NCBI RefSeq assembly: GCF_003946015.1
Contig: NZ_RHNU01000016.1
Location: 1 to 54,065 of the forward strand
Origin: Companilactobacillus insicii
GTDB lineage: Bacteria > Bacillota > Bacilli > Lactobacillales > Lactobacillaceae
DNA: 54,065 bases
Direction of reading: 5' to 3'
Below, piece after piece: positions 11,035-21,981 of this stretch (position 1 is the first letter of the stretch; each line of letters opens with the position of its first letter). A program made the position numbers and the translations under genes. Below the pieces are notes generated by a model. That model did no database searches and was not told the DNA's origin. It worked only from the letters and a program-made list of their open reading frames with translations.

Positions 11035-11466
11035 ATTAATTGGTGTTTCTATTTCCGACTACGGTTACTAAATATTTCATCTGCCGTGGGGACCGATGCG
11101 AGCCACAGTACGGTCTCGCACCTCGACTTTAAGCTTTGCTTCGCAAATCTTAAAGATCGTCCCGTGGTGTAAGAGCGGATGGTTCACCGCTCTTACACCA
11201 CATACACGGCAAATGAAATATTTCTCCACCTTCGTCTAGCAGCACTTAATAGAAGTTTAGCCATACCCTCTAGATCAGTATTCCATATCAAACAGCCGGA
11301 GGGAAAAAGTGATAAGACAGCTGTGACAGTTCTGTAGGATGTCGTATAGCCAGACGTACAGAATCGGACGACTTTTGAAATCTGCAATTTCTGCAGAGTT
11401 CTTCAGACCTTGGCTGAAGTCGGTCCCACAGCAGACTTATCACCTTTTGACCGTAGGTAAACCACT
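11035..11466. repeat. Gene-free hairpin-rich element between lysS and the tRNA operon
   Basis: This 430-bp stretch has no credible gene but is dense in inverted repeats. The ends carry related inverted sequences (ATTAATTGGTGTTT...CTACGGT at 11035-11065; inverted ACCGTAG...ATTAAT at 11450-11472). Domain 1: AAATATTTCAT (11070-11080) pairs with 11213-11223, then GCCGTG (11083-11088) with 11205-11210, enclosing GGGAC/GTCCC (11089-11093/11159-11163), TGCGAG/CTCGCA, a CTTTAAG/CTTAAAG hairpin (11127-11155) and a perfect 14-bp stem (11165-11178/11187-11200). Domain 2: GTGATAAG (11309-11316) pairs with 11436-11443 and GCTGTG (11320-11325) with 11427-11432, enclosing three hairpins. It begins right at the lysS stop. 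It could be a non-autonomous mobile repeat or a structured RNA; I cannot name a family. Confidence 0.7.
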
Positions 11467-11467
11467 A

Positions 11468-14031
<2,564 letters not shown>

Positions 14032-14110
14032 TACACTTACCTCTAAAAGAAGCTGTTTTTATTTACAACTTGTCATGATAACAAATTTTGTAATTGAATG
14101 GCAAACTTGA

Positions 14111-14992
14111 TTACTTGTTTTCAGAGATTATTTCCTGTAATTCCGCTTCACTAAATTGATATTTATTTCCACAGAATTTGCAGACAGCTTCTGCTCCATG
14201 ATTCTCATCTATCATTGCTTGTAATTCATCTGTGGACAATGTTGCTAAAGATTTGCCAAACTTTTCTTTAGAACAATCACATTTGAATTGAACTGGCATT
14301 GTATCAAGAATTTTCATCTCGATACCATTCATTAGCTTATCCATAACTTCTTCGTTACTCAATCCTTCATTCAGTAAAGTCGACAAATTAGGAATGATTT
14401 TAAGATTATTTTCAATTTTATCAATATCAGAATCATTAGCACCTGGTAATGTTTGAATCAAAAATCCACCAGCAGCTCCTACAGTTTCATTTGGTTGAAC
14501 AAATACTGAAACTCCAATAGCTGAAGGTATTTGTTCCGATTTGGCCATATAGTATGTGAAGTCGGCTCCAATTTCACCTGAAACTAATGGTACTTGTCCT
14601 GTAAATGGTTCCTTTAAATGTAAATCCTTAGTAATACTTAAAGTCCCTTGTGTCCCAACAGCACCTTTAACATCAATATGGTGATCATCATTTAGCGGCA
14701 AGCTGACATGATTATTTTGAATATATCCCTTCACATCACCATTGGCATTAGCATCAATAACAATTGCGCCTGCAGGTCCATCACCAACAATACGAGTAGT
14801 TAAGACCTCATCTTCTTTTAACGTTGAGGTGGCTACTAATATGGAGCCAATCATCGTACGTCCCAGTGCAGCTGTAGAATTGCTCCAAGTATCATGTCTC
14901 TTTTGTGCTTCAGCAACTGTTTCAGTGGCATTAACAACGTAAACTCTGAATTTTCCATCTTTCGAAACAGCTTTTGTTAAAATATCAGACAT
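14111..14992 (-). CDS. hslO: Redox-regulated Hsp33 family molecular chaperone HslO
   Basis: Holdase chaperone activated by oxidation. 293 aa from ATG 14992 (MSDILTKAVSKDGKFRVYV), with AAAGGAA upstream. The frame is open to 15325, but that extension lies inside the ftsH reading region and is not Hsp33. The C-terminal zinc switch is present: Cys238-x-Cys240 and Cys271-x2-Cys274. A terminator hairpin between ftsH and hslO (15013-15035) suggests partial uncoupling from ftsH expression. Confidence 0.96.
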   Translation of the reverse strand: MSDILTKAVSKDGKFRVYVVNATETVAEAQKRHDTWSNSTAALGRTMIGSILVATSTLKEDEVLTTRIVGDGPAGAIVIDANANGDVKGYIQNNHVSLPLNDDHHIDVKGAVGTQGTLSITKDLHLKEPFTGQVPLVSGEIGADFTYYMAKSEQIPSAIGVSVFVQPNETVGAAGGFLIQTLPGANDSDIDKIENNLKIIPNLSTLLNEGLSNEEVMDKLMNGIEMKILDTMPVQFKCDCSKEKFGKSLATLSTDELQAMIDENHGAEAVCKFCGNKYQFSEAELQEIISENK

Positions 14993-15012
14993 TTTTTTAA
15001 TTCCTTTCCGTG

Positions 15013-15035
15013 AAAAAAACGACTCCTTCGAGTCG
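15013..15035 (-). terminator. Terminator between ftsH and hslO
   Basis: On the minus strand CGACTC (15035-15030) and GAGTCG (15025-15020) form a stem with a GAAG tetraloop followed by T7. It sits between the ftsH stop and the hslO ribosome binding site, so read-through or a separate promoter is needed for hslO. Confidence 0.8.
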
Positions 15036-15059
15036 CTTCTTTGATTGATACATATTTTA

Positions 15060-17219
15060 CTACTTATCTTCATTATTATCAGAATTATCATCATTAGATG
15101 AATCTGATTTGTTATCAGCGTCGCCTTTGGCTTCAGAATCACTTGATTTTTCTGATGGGAATTCAGTTTGATTAACATCAGAATCATCAGTCTTATCTGT
15201 AGTTGACTTAGCATCTTGTTTAGCAGCATCTTTGGCTTCAACAGCACGTTTTGCTTGTTCAAATGTAGCAGCACTTTCACTTGGGAATTCTGTGTTGATA
15301 TCATTATCTGGCATCTTGCCATCATTGAATAAACTCAAAATTTCCTTTTCGTTAAGTGTTTCATACTTCAATAGTGCTTCGGCAATCAACTTATGTTGTT
15401 CACGATGGCTTTCGATGATTTCTCTAGCTTGTTCGTGACCTTCATCAAGAAGACGTTTAACCTCTTGATCAATAGCCTTAGCAGTATCTTCTGAGTAAGC
15501 AGGTATTTGACGATATCCACCACTACTAAATGGTTGTCCATCCTTTTCAAGTTGAACTGTACCTAGACGATCAGTCATACCATATTCAGTAACCATAGTA
15601 CGAGCAATTTGTGTAGCTTGCTCAAAGTCATTTGAAGCACCTGATGATTGTGTACCAAAGATAATCTCTTCAGCAGTACGTCCACCAAGTAATCCAGCAA
15701 TTTGCTCAGTAAATTCTTTCTTAGTTATAAGGTTTTGGTCATCCTTAGGAAGCATGATAGCATAACCACCAGCCTTACCACGAGGAACGATCGTAACCTT
15801 TCTAACAACTCGAGAATCGTTCAGAACTAAACCAATAAGAGCATGTCCAGCCTCATGATATGCAACCATGTGACGCTCTCTATCAGAGATGACACGATTC
15901 TTCTTGGCTGGTCCGGCAATAACACGGTCTTCAGCCTCATCAATATCCGTTGGATCGATTCTTTGCTTACCACGTCTAGCGGCAACCAAAGCAGCTTCAT
16001 TAAGCAAGTTTTCAAGATCAGCACCAACAAAACCTGGTGTTGTTTGTGCCAATTGTTTCAAATCAACATCATCAGTAAATGGCTTGTTCTTGGCGTGAAC
16101 TTTAAGAATAGCTTCACGTCCCTTAACATCTGGTCTACCGACTAAAATCTTACGGTCAAAACGTCCTGGACGAAGTAAAGCTGGATCCAAAACATCTGAA
16201 CGGTTAGTAGCTGCCATAACGATGACACCTTCATTACCGGTAAATCCATCCATTTCAATAAGTAATTGGTTAAGTGTTTGTTCACGTTCATCATTTCCAC
16301 CACCGGTACCAGAACCACGTTGGCGACCAACGGCATCGATTTCATCGATAAAGATAATTGATGGAGCATCTTTCTTAGCATTCTCAAATAAATCACGAAC
16401 ACGAGAAGCACCGACACCAACGAACATTTCAACGAAATCTGAACCAGAAATTGAATAAAACGGAACTTTAGCTTCACCAGCAACGGCTTTGGCTAGCAAA
16501 GTCTTACCAGTACCAGGAGGTCCTTCAAGAAGAACACCTGATGGGATTCTTGCACCTAGAGAAACATACTTACGGGGATCTTTCAAGAACTCAACAACTT
16601 CAACAAGTTCTTGTTTCTCCTCTTCTGCACCAGCAACATCTGAAAATCTAACTTTGTTCTTCTTAGGGTCTTCAGGTTTGACTTTGGACTTACCAAAGTT
16701 CATAACACGGTTTGCACCGCCACCTTGTCCTCCACGCCCCATCATCGCAAAGATGATAAAGAAGAAAAGAATAAATGGTAATACTAAAGTAAGAATTATT
16801 GAGATCCATTGAGATGATTGTGACTTAGCAGTTGCAGTCGTCTTAACTTTCTCAGCCGTAGCGGCGTTATTAATTCTCTTCAGCGTATCATTATTGGGTA
16901 GTACGGTCGAAGTAAATTGAGTTACTTTAGATTGACTAGTGGTTTGGCTTCTATTGAAAATAGAAACAGAACGTGTTGTTTCTGTTGTTTGAGCCTTTTT
17001 GTACTGACCAGTTACTTGGTAAGCACCACTAATAGGTTCAATCTTAAAGCTCTTAACTTTTCCTTGTTTCAACTGTGTAATAAATTGATCTTGGCTAAGT
17101 GTTTTAGATTGATCTGAGGATTGACCACCAGCAAACCAACTTGCTGCGAGCACTAAAACTACGAAGAGCAAGATATAAAACAGGCTATTATTGATTAACC
17201 TATTTCGATTATTTTTCAT
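15060..17219 (-). CDS. ftsH: ATP-dependent zinc metalloprotease FtsH
   Basis: Membrane-anchored AAA+ protease of 719 aa. Transmembrane helices lie at about 10-30 and 138-158 flanking an extracytoplasmic domain; Walker A GPPGTGKT is at 233-240, Walker B IIFIDEID follows, and the zinc site HEAGH is at 455-459. The C-terminal tail from about 640 is long, acidic, Asp/Ser-rich and carries the hexamer TEFPSE twice (643-648 and 685-690). ATG start with GGAGG. Placed between hpt and hslO as in most lactobacilli. A palindromic promoter region lies upstream. Confidence 0.98.
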   Translation of the reverse strand: MKNNRNRLINNSLFYILLFVVLVLAASWFAGGQSSDQSKTLSQDQFITQLKQGKVKSFKIEPISGAYQVTGQYKKAQTTETTRSVSIFNRSQTTSQSKVTQFTSTVLPNNDTLKRINNAATAEKVKTTATAKSQSSQWISIILTLVLPFILFFFIIFAMMGRGGQGGGANRVMNFGKSKVKPEDPKKNKVRFSDVAGAEEEKQELVEVVEFLKDPRKYVSLGARIPSGVLLEGPPGTGKTLLAKAVAGEAKVPFYSISGSDFVEMFVGVGASRVRDLFENAKKDAPSIIFIDEIDAVGRQRGSGTGGGNDEREQTLNQLLIEMDGFTGNEGVIVMAATNRSDVLDPALLRPGRFDRKILVGRPDVKGREAILKVHAKNKPFTDDVDLKQLAQTTPGFVGADLENLLNEAALVAARRGKQRIDPTDIDEAEDRVIAGPAKKNRVISDRERHMVAYHEAGHALIGLVLNDSRVVRKVTIVPRGKAGGYAIMLPKDDQNLITKKEFTEQIAGLLGGRTAEEIIFGTQSSGASNDFEQATQIARTMVTEYGMTDRLGTVQLEKDGQPFSSGGYRQIPAYSEDTAKAIDQEVKRLLDEGHEQAREIIESHREQHKLIAEALLKYETLNEKEILSLFNDGKMPDNDINTEFPSESAATFEQAKRAVEAKDAAKQDAKSTTDKTDDSDVNQTEFPSEKSSDSEAKGDADNKSDSSNDDNSDNNEDK

Positions 17220-17243
17220 ATATTTCCTCCTAATTACTTAGAC

Positions 17244-17278
17244 GTTACATATTGTAACATTGACAAGCATTAACACAA
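17244..17278 (-). promoter_or_regulatory. ftsH promoter with palindrome over the -10 box
   Basis: Minus-strand TTGTGT (17278-17273) and TACAAT (17256-17251) are 16 nt apart. The perfect palindrome GTTACATATTGTAAC (17244-17258) covers the -10 box and would be well placed for a repressor, though no regulator is known to me for this sequence. Confidence 0.5.
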
Positions 17279-17301
17279 TAATAATTGTACCGCTAACTTA
17301 A

Positions 17302-17847
17302 TTATTTTGTACTATAAATGTCCGGCTTCAATACACCCACATATGGCAGGTTACGGTAATGTTCGTTATAGTCCATCCCATACCCCACGACAAAGGCATC
17401 AGGTATCTGTACACCGATATAATCCACCTTTACGTGCTTGATTCTTCGAGAAGGTTTATCTAAGAATGAAACTAACTTAATAGATTTAGCCTCTCTTGTT
17501 TCAAACAACTTAACTAAACGGTCTAATGTGTATCCAGTATCTATAATATCCTCAACTATAACCACATCACGTCCGCGTAATGAAGTATCTAAATCCTTAA
17601 TAATTCTAACATCACCAGTTGTCGTAGTATTTTCACCACCATAACTAGAAACATCCATGAAATCATATTCCATAGGAATATCAACGTGCTTAATCAGATC
17701 CATCATGAACATGGCTGCTCCACGCAAAATACAAACAAAAAGTGGATTCTTGCCTGCATATTCCTCAGTTAGTTCCTTTCCAAGACGCTCATTTGCCTTA
17801 GCAATCTCTTCTTCTGAAACTAATATTTTTTCAATATCCGAATTCAT
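17302..17847 (-). CDS. hpt: Hypoxanthine phosphoribosyltransferase
   Basis: Purine salvage enzyme converting hypoxanthine or guanine and PRPP to IMP or GMP. 181 aa, the usual length. The PRPP-binding motif VVIVEDIIDTGYTL is at about 95-108, and the flexible-loop segment SSYGGENTTTTG precedes it. ATG start with GAGG upstream. It starts 2 nt after the tilS stop, so the two are translationally linked; tilS-hpt-ftsH is a conserved trio. Confidence 0.97.
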   Translation of the reverse strand: MNSDIEKILVSEEEIAKANERLGKELTEEYAGKNPLFVCILRGAAMFMMDLIKHVDIPMEYDFMDVSSYGGENTTTTGDVRIIKDLDTSLRGRDVVIVEDIIDTGYTLDRLVKLFETREAKSIKLVSFLDKPSRRIKHVKVDYIGVQIPDAFVVGYGMDYNEHYRNLPYVGVLKPDIYSTK

Positions 17848-17849
17848 TT

Positions 17850-19178
17850 CTATACCTCATCCTCAAAGTCAATTTTCAAAAAATAATTACCTTTTTTTAA
17901 ATAATCGCTTAAATTATAAATTTTTTCAACCCAAACTACCTGATTATCGAATAATAAAATTGGAATCTTATTTCTTTTATATTCTGGAACTTTTTCATTG
18001 ATAAATCTTTTACTCAATTTTTGATGCCTGCCAGCGTCTATTAACAATTTGTCACCATTACGACGATTACGTAACGTTATTACTTCTGGCATTTCATCAA
18101 CGATGACATCAGCTTCCTCTGCCTTACATCTCTTAATGGTGAATTTTTTTTCATCAATTATAACTGTCTGGTCAATTTTAATTTTATAACTATAATTTTC
18201 ACTCAAATTATTATTTGATAGTAAGAAATCATCATATGAACGAATGAACTTCCAATTATCTTCTAAATTAATAGATGCATTGGGATTACTGCCGGTTATC
18301 ACTGTAATTATTTGTTCTACTTGCTTGTTACTAACAGGAATATTCAAATTACGTGTAAAGAACCCACCCCAGAACAATGTTTGTTGACTGGAATCTATCT
18401 GTTTAAGCGGCTTAAGATCACCCTTAATCTGATTCTTATAAAACTTTATGTTCATTTCTGTTTCCAATTGTCTAAATTGTGAAACCGCCAAATCTATTAA
18501 AGCTGTTAATTGCTGATCAAATAATCTGAAATGAGATAACATCTGACCATTTTCTTTTTGTAACTCTGGAAAAATATTATTACGCAATCTATTTCTCATA
18601 GTTATATTCTCAAAGTTAGTCTCATCTTGAACATGATCTATATCATGTTTTTTTGCATATTTTCGTAGTTCAGCTTTTGAAAAACCTAAAAGTGGACGTA
18701 CAAGTTGTCCATCATAAAAATCACGCTGTTGTTTCAAACTCGTTACTTCATAGACATTTCCTGAACGAATCATCTTCATTAGAATATTCTCGGCTAAATC
18801 ATTAGCATGATGAGCCGTTATTAAGGTATCAAAATTGTTTTCTTGCATTATTTTAGCAAAGTAATGATACCTAAAATCTCGCCCTGCTGCTTCCATCCCT
18901 ACATCATCATCAGGCTTTGATGTCCACTTAGTTGTATAGAATTTATAATTATTCTTTTCGCAATATTTTCTCAGGAATTCTACTTCATCCGCACTACTAG
19001 GACGTAAGTCATGATCGACATTGACTACAGCAAATGAATCCCTATCAACGATTCTAGAAATAAGATCCAACAAAACCATTGAATCTACACCGCCAGATAC
19101 TGCCACTAATAACCTTTTTGCATGATATTCCTTTAATGTTTTTCTAACGGTTCCCAGAATTTTTTTATCTAACTCCAA
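17850..19178 (-). CDS. tilS: tRNA(Ile)-lysidine synthetase
   Basis: Modifies C34 of the tRNA-Ile that reads AUA to lysidine. The PP-loop VAVSGGVDSMVLLDL lies near the N-terminus, followed by the N-type ATP pyrophosphatase domain and the TilS C-terminal domain (VITLRNRRNGDKLLI...). I choose TTG at 19178 (442 aa) because AGGAGG sits exactly 6 nt upstream; the frame is open to ATG 19235, but that extension runs through the terminator hairpin of the preceding gene and has no ribosome binding site. Confidence 0.94.
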   Translation of the reverse strand: MELDKKILGTVRKTLKEYHAKRLLVAVSGGVDSMVLLDLISRIVDRDSFAVVNVDHDLRPSSADEVEFLRKYCEKNNYKFYTTKWTSKPDDDVGMEAAGRDFRYHYFAKIMQENNFDTLITAHHANDLAENILMKMIRSGNVYEVTSLKQQRDFYDGQLVRPLLGFSKAELRKYAKKHDIDHVQDETNFENITMRNRLRNNIFPELQKENGQMLSHFRLFDQQLTALIDLAVSQFRQLETEMNIKFYKNQIKGDLKPLKQIDSSQQTLFWGGFFTRNLNIPVSNKQVEQIITVITGSNPNASINLEDNWKFIRSYDDFLLSNNNLSENYSYKIKIDQTVIIDEKKFTIKRCKAEEADVIVDEMPEVITLRNRRNGDKLLIDAGRHQKLSKRFINEKVPEYKRNKIPILLFDNQVVWVEKIYNLSDYLKKGNYFLKIDFEDEV

Positions 19179-19211
19179 ATTTTTCCTCCTGAGTGCTCGC
19201 TTATCTGAAAT

Positions 19212-19239
19212 AAAAAAAGCTGAGACAATCGTCACAGCT
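19212..19239 (-). terminator. Terminator between the S1-domain gene and tilS
   Basis: On the minus strand AGCTGtGAC (19239-19231) pairs with GTCtCAGCT (19226-19218) around a GATT loop, followed by T6. It separates the division/S1 genes from tilS-hpt. Confidence 0.75.
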
Positions 19240-19263
19240 CTTATTTTGTTCTATTATTTTTTA

Positions 19264-19665
19264 TTAACTTCTACGACCACCACGGCCACCGCGTTTACCT
19301 TCAGTATTCTTGCGAATAACACTCATTCGTTCTTCGCTTTCCTTCATGAATCCTGACATCATGTCGTCAAAGCTTTCAACTGGTTTACGTTGTGGCTTCC
19401 TTTCATGATGTTGATACTTAGGCTTTCTTGGTTGCTCTGTAGCTTGTTTAATCGAAAGTGCTATTTTATGATCTTTCTCATTAAGAACTAAAACCTTTAC
19501 GGTATCGCCAACTTTAAGCACATCGTGGATGTCTTTAACGTATCCATTAGCAATTTCACTAATGTGAACCATTCCACTTTGTCCTTCACCGAGATCAACG
19601 AATGCCCCAAAATTTGTAATTCCAGTAACTTTACCTTCTGTTTTAGATCCTACTTCAACTGTCAT
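19264..19665 (-). CDS. S1 domain RNA-binding protein (YabR-like)
   Basis: 133 aa. Residues 1-75 are a single S1/OB RNA-binding domain (VGSKTEGKVTGITNFGAFVD, GQSGMVHISE, VGDTVKVLVL), followed by a basic, Arg/Lys/Gly-rich tail (KRGGRGGRRS) that should also contact RNA. This is the Firmicute YabR/general stress protein 13 type found next to divIC. The exact role is not settled. ATG start; the nearest ribosome binding site (AAGGAA) is rather far upstream, so translation may depend on coupling to divIC, whose stop lies 22 nt before. Confidence 0.88.
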   Translation of the reverse strand: MTVEVGSKTEGKVTGITNFGAFVDLGEGQSGMVHISEIANGYVKDIHDVLKVGDTVKVLVLNEKDHKIALSIKQATEQPRKPKYQHHERKPQRKPVESFDDMMSGFMKESEERMSVIRKNTEGKRGGRGGRRS

Positions 19666-19687
19666 CTAAATATAATAGTTCCTTCCC

Positions 19688-20080
19688 CTATTTTTGAATC
19701 GCATTAACACTATCTGGTAAATTATAAACTAATTCACCAGGCTTAGAATACATATACTTTTCCCGAATATATTTTTCTAAGTAATTCTTATCCTTAAGCT
19801 GATTTATTTCTACTTTCAAGTCACTTTGCGTTGCTTTTTGCTTGCTAAGTTTTTTTTGATTAACCTCAATCTTTTGCGCTGTTGATGTATAAGTCATATG
19901 AGCACTAACGATTTGGGACCCCAATATAAGCAAAACGATAGCAAAGAGAACGCCAATAGTAACTAGTCGCCTTTTATGAACTTTTTTTTCAAAATTACTG
20001 CGACTAGGTTTTGTAGAAGTTTTTTTCTGCTTTGGTTCAAGCACTGAAACATTGGAATTTGCTAACTTACGTACTTCCAT
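19688..20080 (-). CDS. divIC: Septum formation initiator / DivIC-like cell division protein
   Basis: 130 aa bitopic membrane protein of the FtsL/DivIC group. A basic cytoplasmic N-terminus (about 1-38, KPSRSNFEKKVHKRR) precedes one transmembrane helix (about 39-60) and an extracellular coiled coil (QKIEVNQKKLSKQKATQSD), ending in the conserved LEKYIREKYMYSKPGE segment. It takes part in the FtsB/FtsL/FtsQ-type divisome complex. ATG start. It stands between rqcP and the S1-domain gene, the usual position in Bacilli. Confidence 0.92.
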   Translation of the reverse strand: MEVRKLANSNVSVLEPKQKKTSTKPSRSNFEKKVHKRRLVTIGVLFAIVLLILGSQIVSAHMTYTSTAQKIEVNQKKLSKQKATQSDLKVEINQLKDKNYLEKYIREKYMYSKPGELVYNLPDSVNAIQK

Positions 20081-20174
20081 GCTACTACTCCCCTTGAAAT
20101 TATTACTATGAGTATAACAATTTTAAAGAATGTTTTGAACCAGTTTCGAGTTTTTTTAATCTAATTGCAATCTT

Positions 20175-20417
20175 TTAATTAATTTCTTCATACATATCGG
20201 CGGAATCGGTCTTTTTAGTGGTTTCTTTAATATTTAATACTTTAATTTTCATAGTTTTTTCGCCAAAATGTAATTCTAATTCGTCACCAACAGAGACTTC
20301 TGTAGAAGATTTAGCTACACGATCATTGATCAGTGCACGTCCATTATCCGCAAACTCCTTGGCAACGGTTCTTCTCTTAATGATTCTACTTACCTTTAAA
20401 AATTTATCTAATCTCAT
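20175..20417 (-). CDS. rqcP: S4-domain ribosome-associated quality control protein RqcP
   Basis: 80 aa made of an S4 RNA-binding domain ([32 protein letters not shown]). This is the YabO/RqcP type, which works with RqcH in adding C-terminal alanine tails to nascent chains on stalled 50S subunits. ATG start. It begins 2 nt after the flippase stop and so is probably translationally coupled. An Hsp15-like heat shock name is sometimes used for the same family. Confidence 0.92.
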   Translation of the reverse strand: MRLDKFLKVSRIIKRRTVAKEFADNGRALINDRVAKSSTEVSVGDELELHFGEKTMKIKVLNIKETTKKTDSADMYEEIN

Positions 20418-20419
20418 AA

Positions 20420-21976
20420 TTAATCCTCAATCTTCATGAATTTTGTAATGAACTCGCCCATAGGCAAGATTTCCCATTCACTTTTACTCAAAATCTTTAG
20501 TTTCTTAGATAATCCCAAATACACAAATACCCCAATTGGAATTAACACGATACTAATTAATATACTGTGACCACGACTTAAGAACAAGTAATGTGAGCTA
20601 ATAATTGCTAATAGTTTAATTACTACGCCCATAAATAATCCGATTGAAACAACCTTGATCAAAAAGCTTCTGCTTAATAAAAAGACGCCATTATCATAAA
20701 TCAAGTACATCCCAATTAGGATTATACATTCACTTAAAATCGTTGCTAATGCTGCTCCCACAATATTAAAATGCGGAATCAAGATTATATTAAACGCAAT
20801 TTTGACGAGCAACGACAGGGCAAATATTACTAACTTAACCAAATTCTTTTGATCGTCACCACTCGTTATAGCTACCATCAAATTGATAAATGAAACTATT
20901 ACGATGGACAACATATAAATTGCCAGCGCCAGTGATCCATCCGCATTAGTAAATAACATCGTATTTATTTCAGGCATCAAAGCAACTAAACCTGAAGTTT
21001 CAGCAACCGCTAGCCACAAACATACACGCATCATTTTTTGAATAATGGTCTTGTTAACATTAGTCTGATTGGTCTCTCTAAGCTGTGGCATTATGGTGGA
21101 AACAAATGATAATGAAATCACAATTCCCAATTGAATTAACGGCTGTGCTCGATCAAAAACACCCTTCAAAATCTCAGCCTGATTAATTGGCATGCCACCA
21201 TACATAAGAAGCCTTAAGACTGTAAAGGAATCAATGAACTGATAAAAAATCGTAATTCCCGTAAAAACAACAATCAATAAAATTTCCAGAGTTAATCCTC
21301 GTTCAATTTTGATTTTTGCTTCCCGATCATCTTGCAGAAGAGGTTCTCGCTGTTTAATAAAAGTTGCCATAAGTATCAGCACCGCAAACAATCCACCAAT
21401 AAAGGCACCACTATTAGCTATTGTACCCATTTGATAAATACCTAAGAACCCTTTACCAAACAGAACTGCTGATCCAATAATAACTACAATTCTAATAAAC
21501 TGTTCCAAAATTTGTGAAACCGCACTCGGCGTCATTTCCAAGTCACTTTGGAAATAGCCCCTAAAAGTAGCTTCAAAAGGTACCAATAAGAACGTCAGTG
21601 ATACAGCTCTGATCTCATGATACAAGTTTGGATCTCCCATAAAACTGGCTAAGTATCTAGCCGAACCCCAAAGAAAAATAGTTAACATCATACACCCAGC
21701 CAATAGTGCAGCAAAAGTCAACTTTAACAATTTGCTTCTTGCTCTAGGGCTGTCTTGTTGTGCAAAAGTCTTTGATATAACTACTGGCAATCCAGATAAA
21801 GCTAAAACAGAAAAAATACCATAGATTGGATACACTTGCTGATAAATAAAATATCCCCTATCACCAACAATGTTTTGTAGCGGAATCCGATAAATTGCAC
21901 TCATTAATTCTGAAAAGAGCGAAGCAATCGTCAGAATCCAGGTACCTTTGATGGCTCTTGATACTTCTTTCTTCAT
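20420..21976 (-). CDS. MOP-superfamily flippase (polysaccharide biosynthesis / SpoVB-YabM type)
   Basis: 518 aa integral membrane protein with about 14 predicted helices. The N-terminus ([41 protein letters not shown]) is characteristic of the SpoVB/YabM/MurJ-like branch of the MOP superfamily, which moves lipid-linked sugars such as lipid II across the membrane. Substrate is an inference from family and location: B. subtilis yabM occupies the same place between mfd and yabN/yabO. It starts 5 nt after mfd and ends 2 nt before rqcP. Confidence 0.9.
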   Translation of the reverse strand: MKKEVSRAIKGTWILTIASLFSELMSAIYRIPLQNIVGDRGYFIYQQVYPIYGIFSVLALSGLPVVISKTFAQQDSPRARSKLLKLTFAALLAGCMMLTIFLWGSARYLASFMGDPNLYHEIRAVSLTFLLVPFEATFRGYFQSDLEMTPSAVSQILEQFIRIVVIIGSAVLFGKGFLGIYQMGTIANSGAFIGGLFAVLILMATFIKQREPLLQDDREAKIKIERGLTLEILLIVVFTGITIFYQFIDSFTVLRLLMYGGMPINQAEILKGVFDRAQPLIQLGIVISLSFVSTIMPQLRETNQTNVNKTIIQKMMRVCLWLAVAETSGLVALMPEINTMLFTNADGSLALAIYMLSIVIVSFINLMVAITSGDDQKNLVKLVIFALSLLVKIAFNIILIPHFNIVGAALATILSECIILIGMYLIYDNGVFLLSRSFLIKVVSIGLFMGVVIKLLAIISSHYLFLSRGHSILISIVLIPIGVFVYLGLSKKLKILSKSEWEILPMGEFITKFMKIED

Positions 21977-21981
21977 CGTTA

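Noticed and set aside
11035-11466. rRNA or T-box remnant next to lysS and the tRNA cluster
   Set aside because: No 5S/16S/23S signature and no T-box core (AGGGTGG-type antiterminator) could be seen.
14993-15325. N-terminal extension of hslO by 111 residues
   Set aside because: It overlaps the ftsH coding region and terminator in another frame; Hsp33 begins at the ATG at 14992 with its own ribosome binding site.
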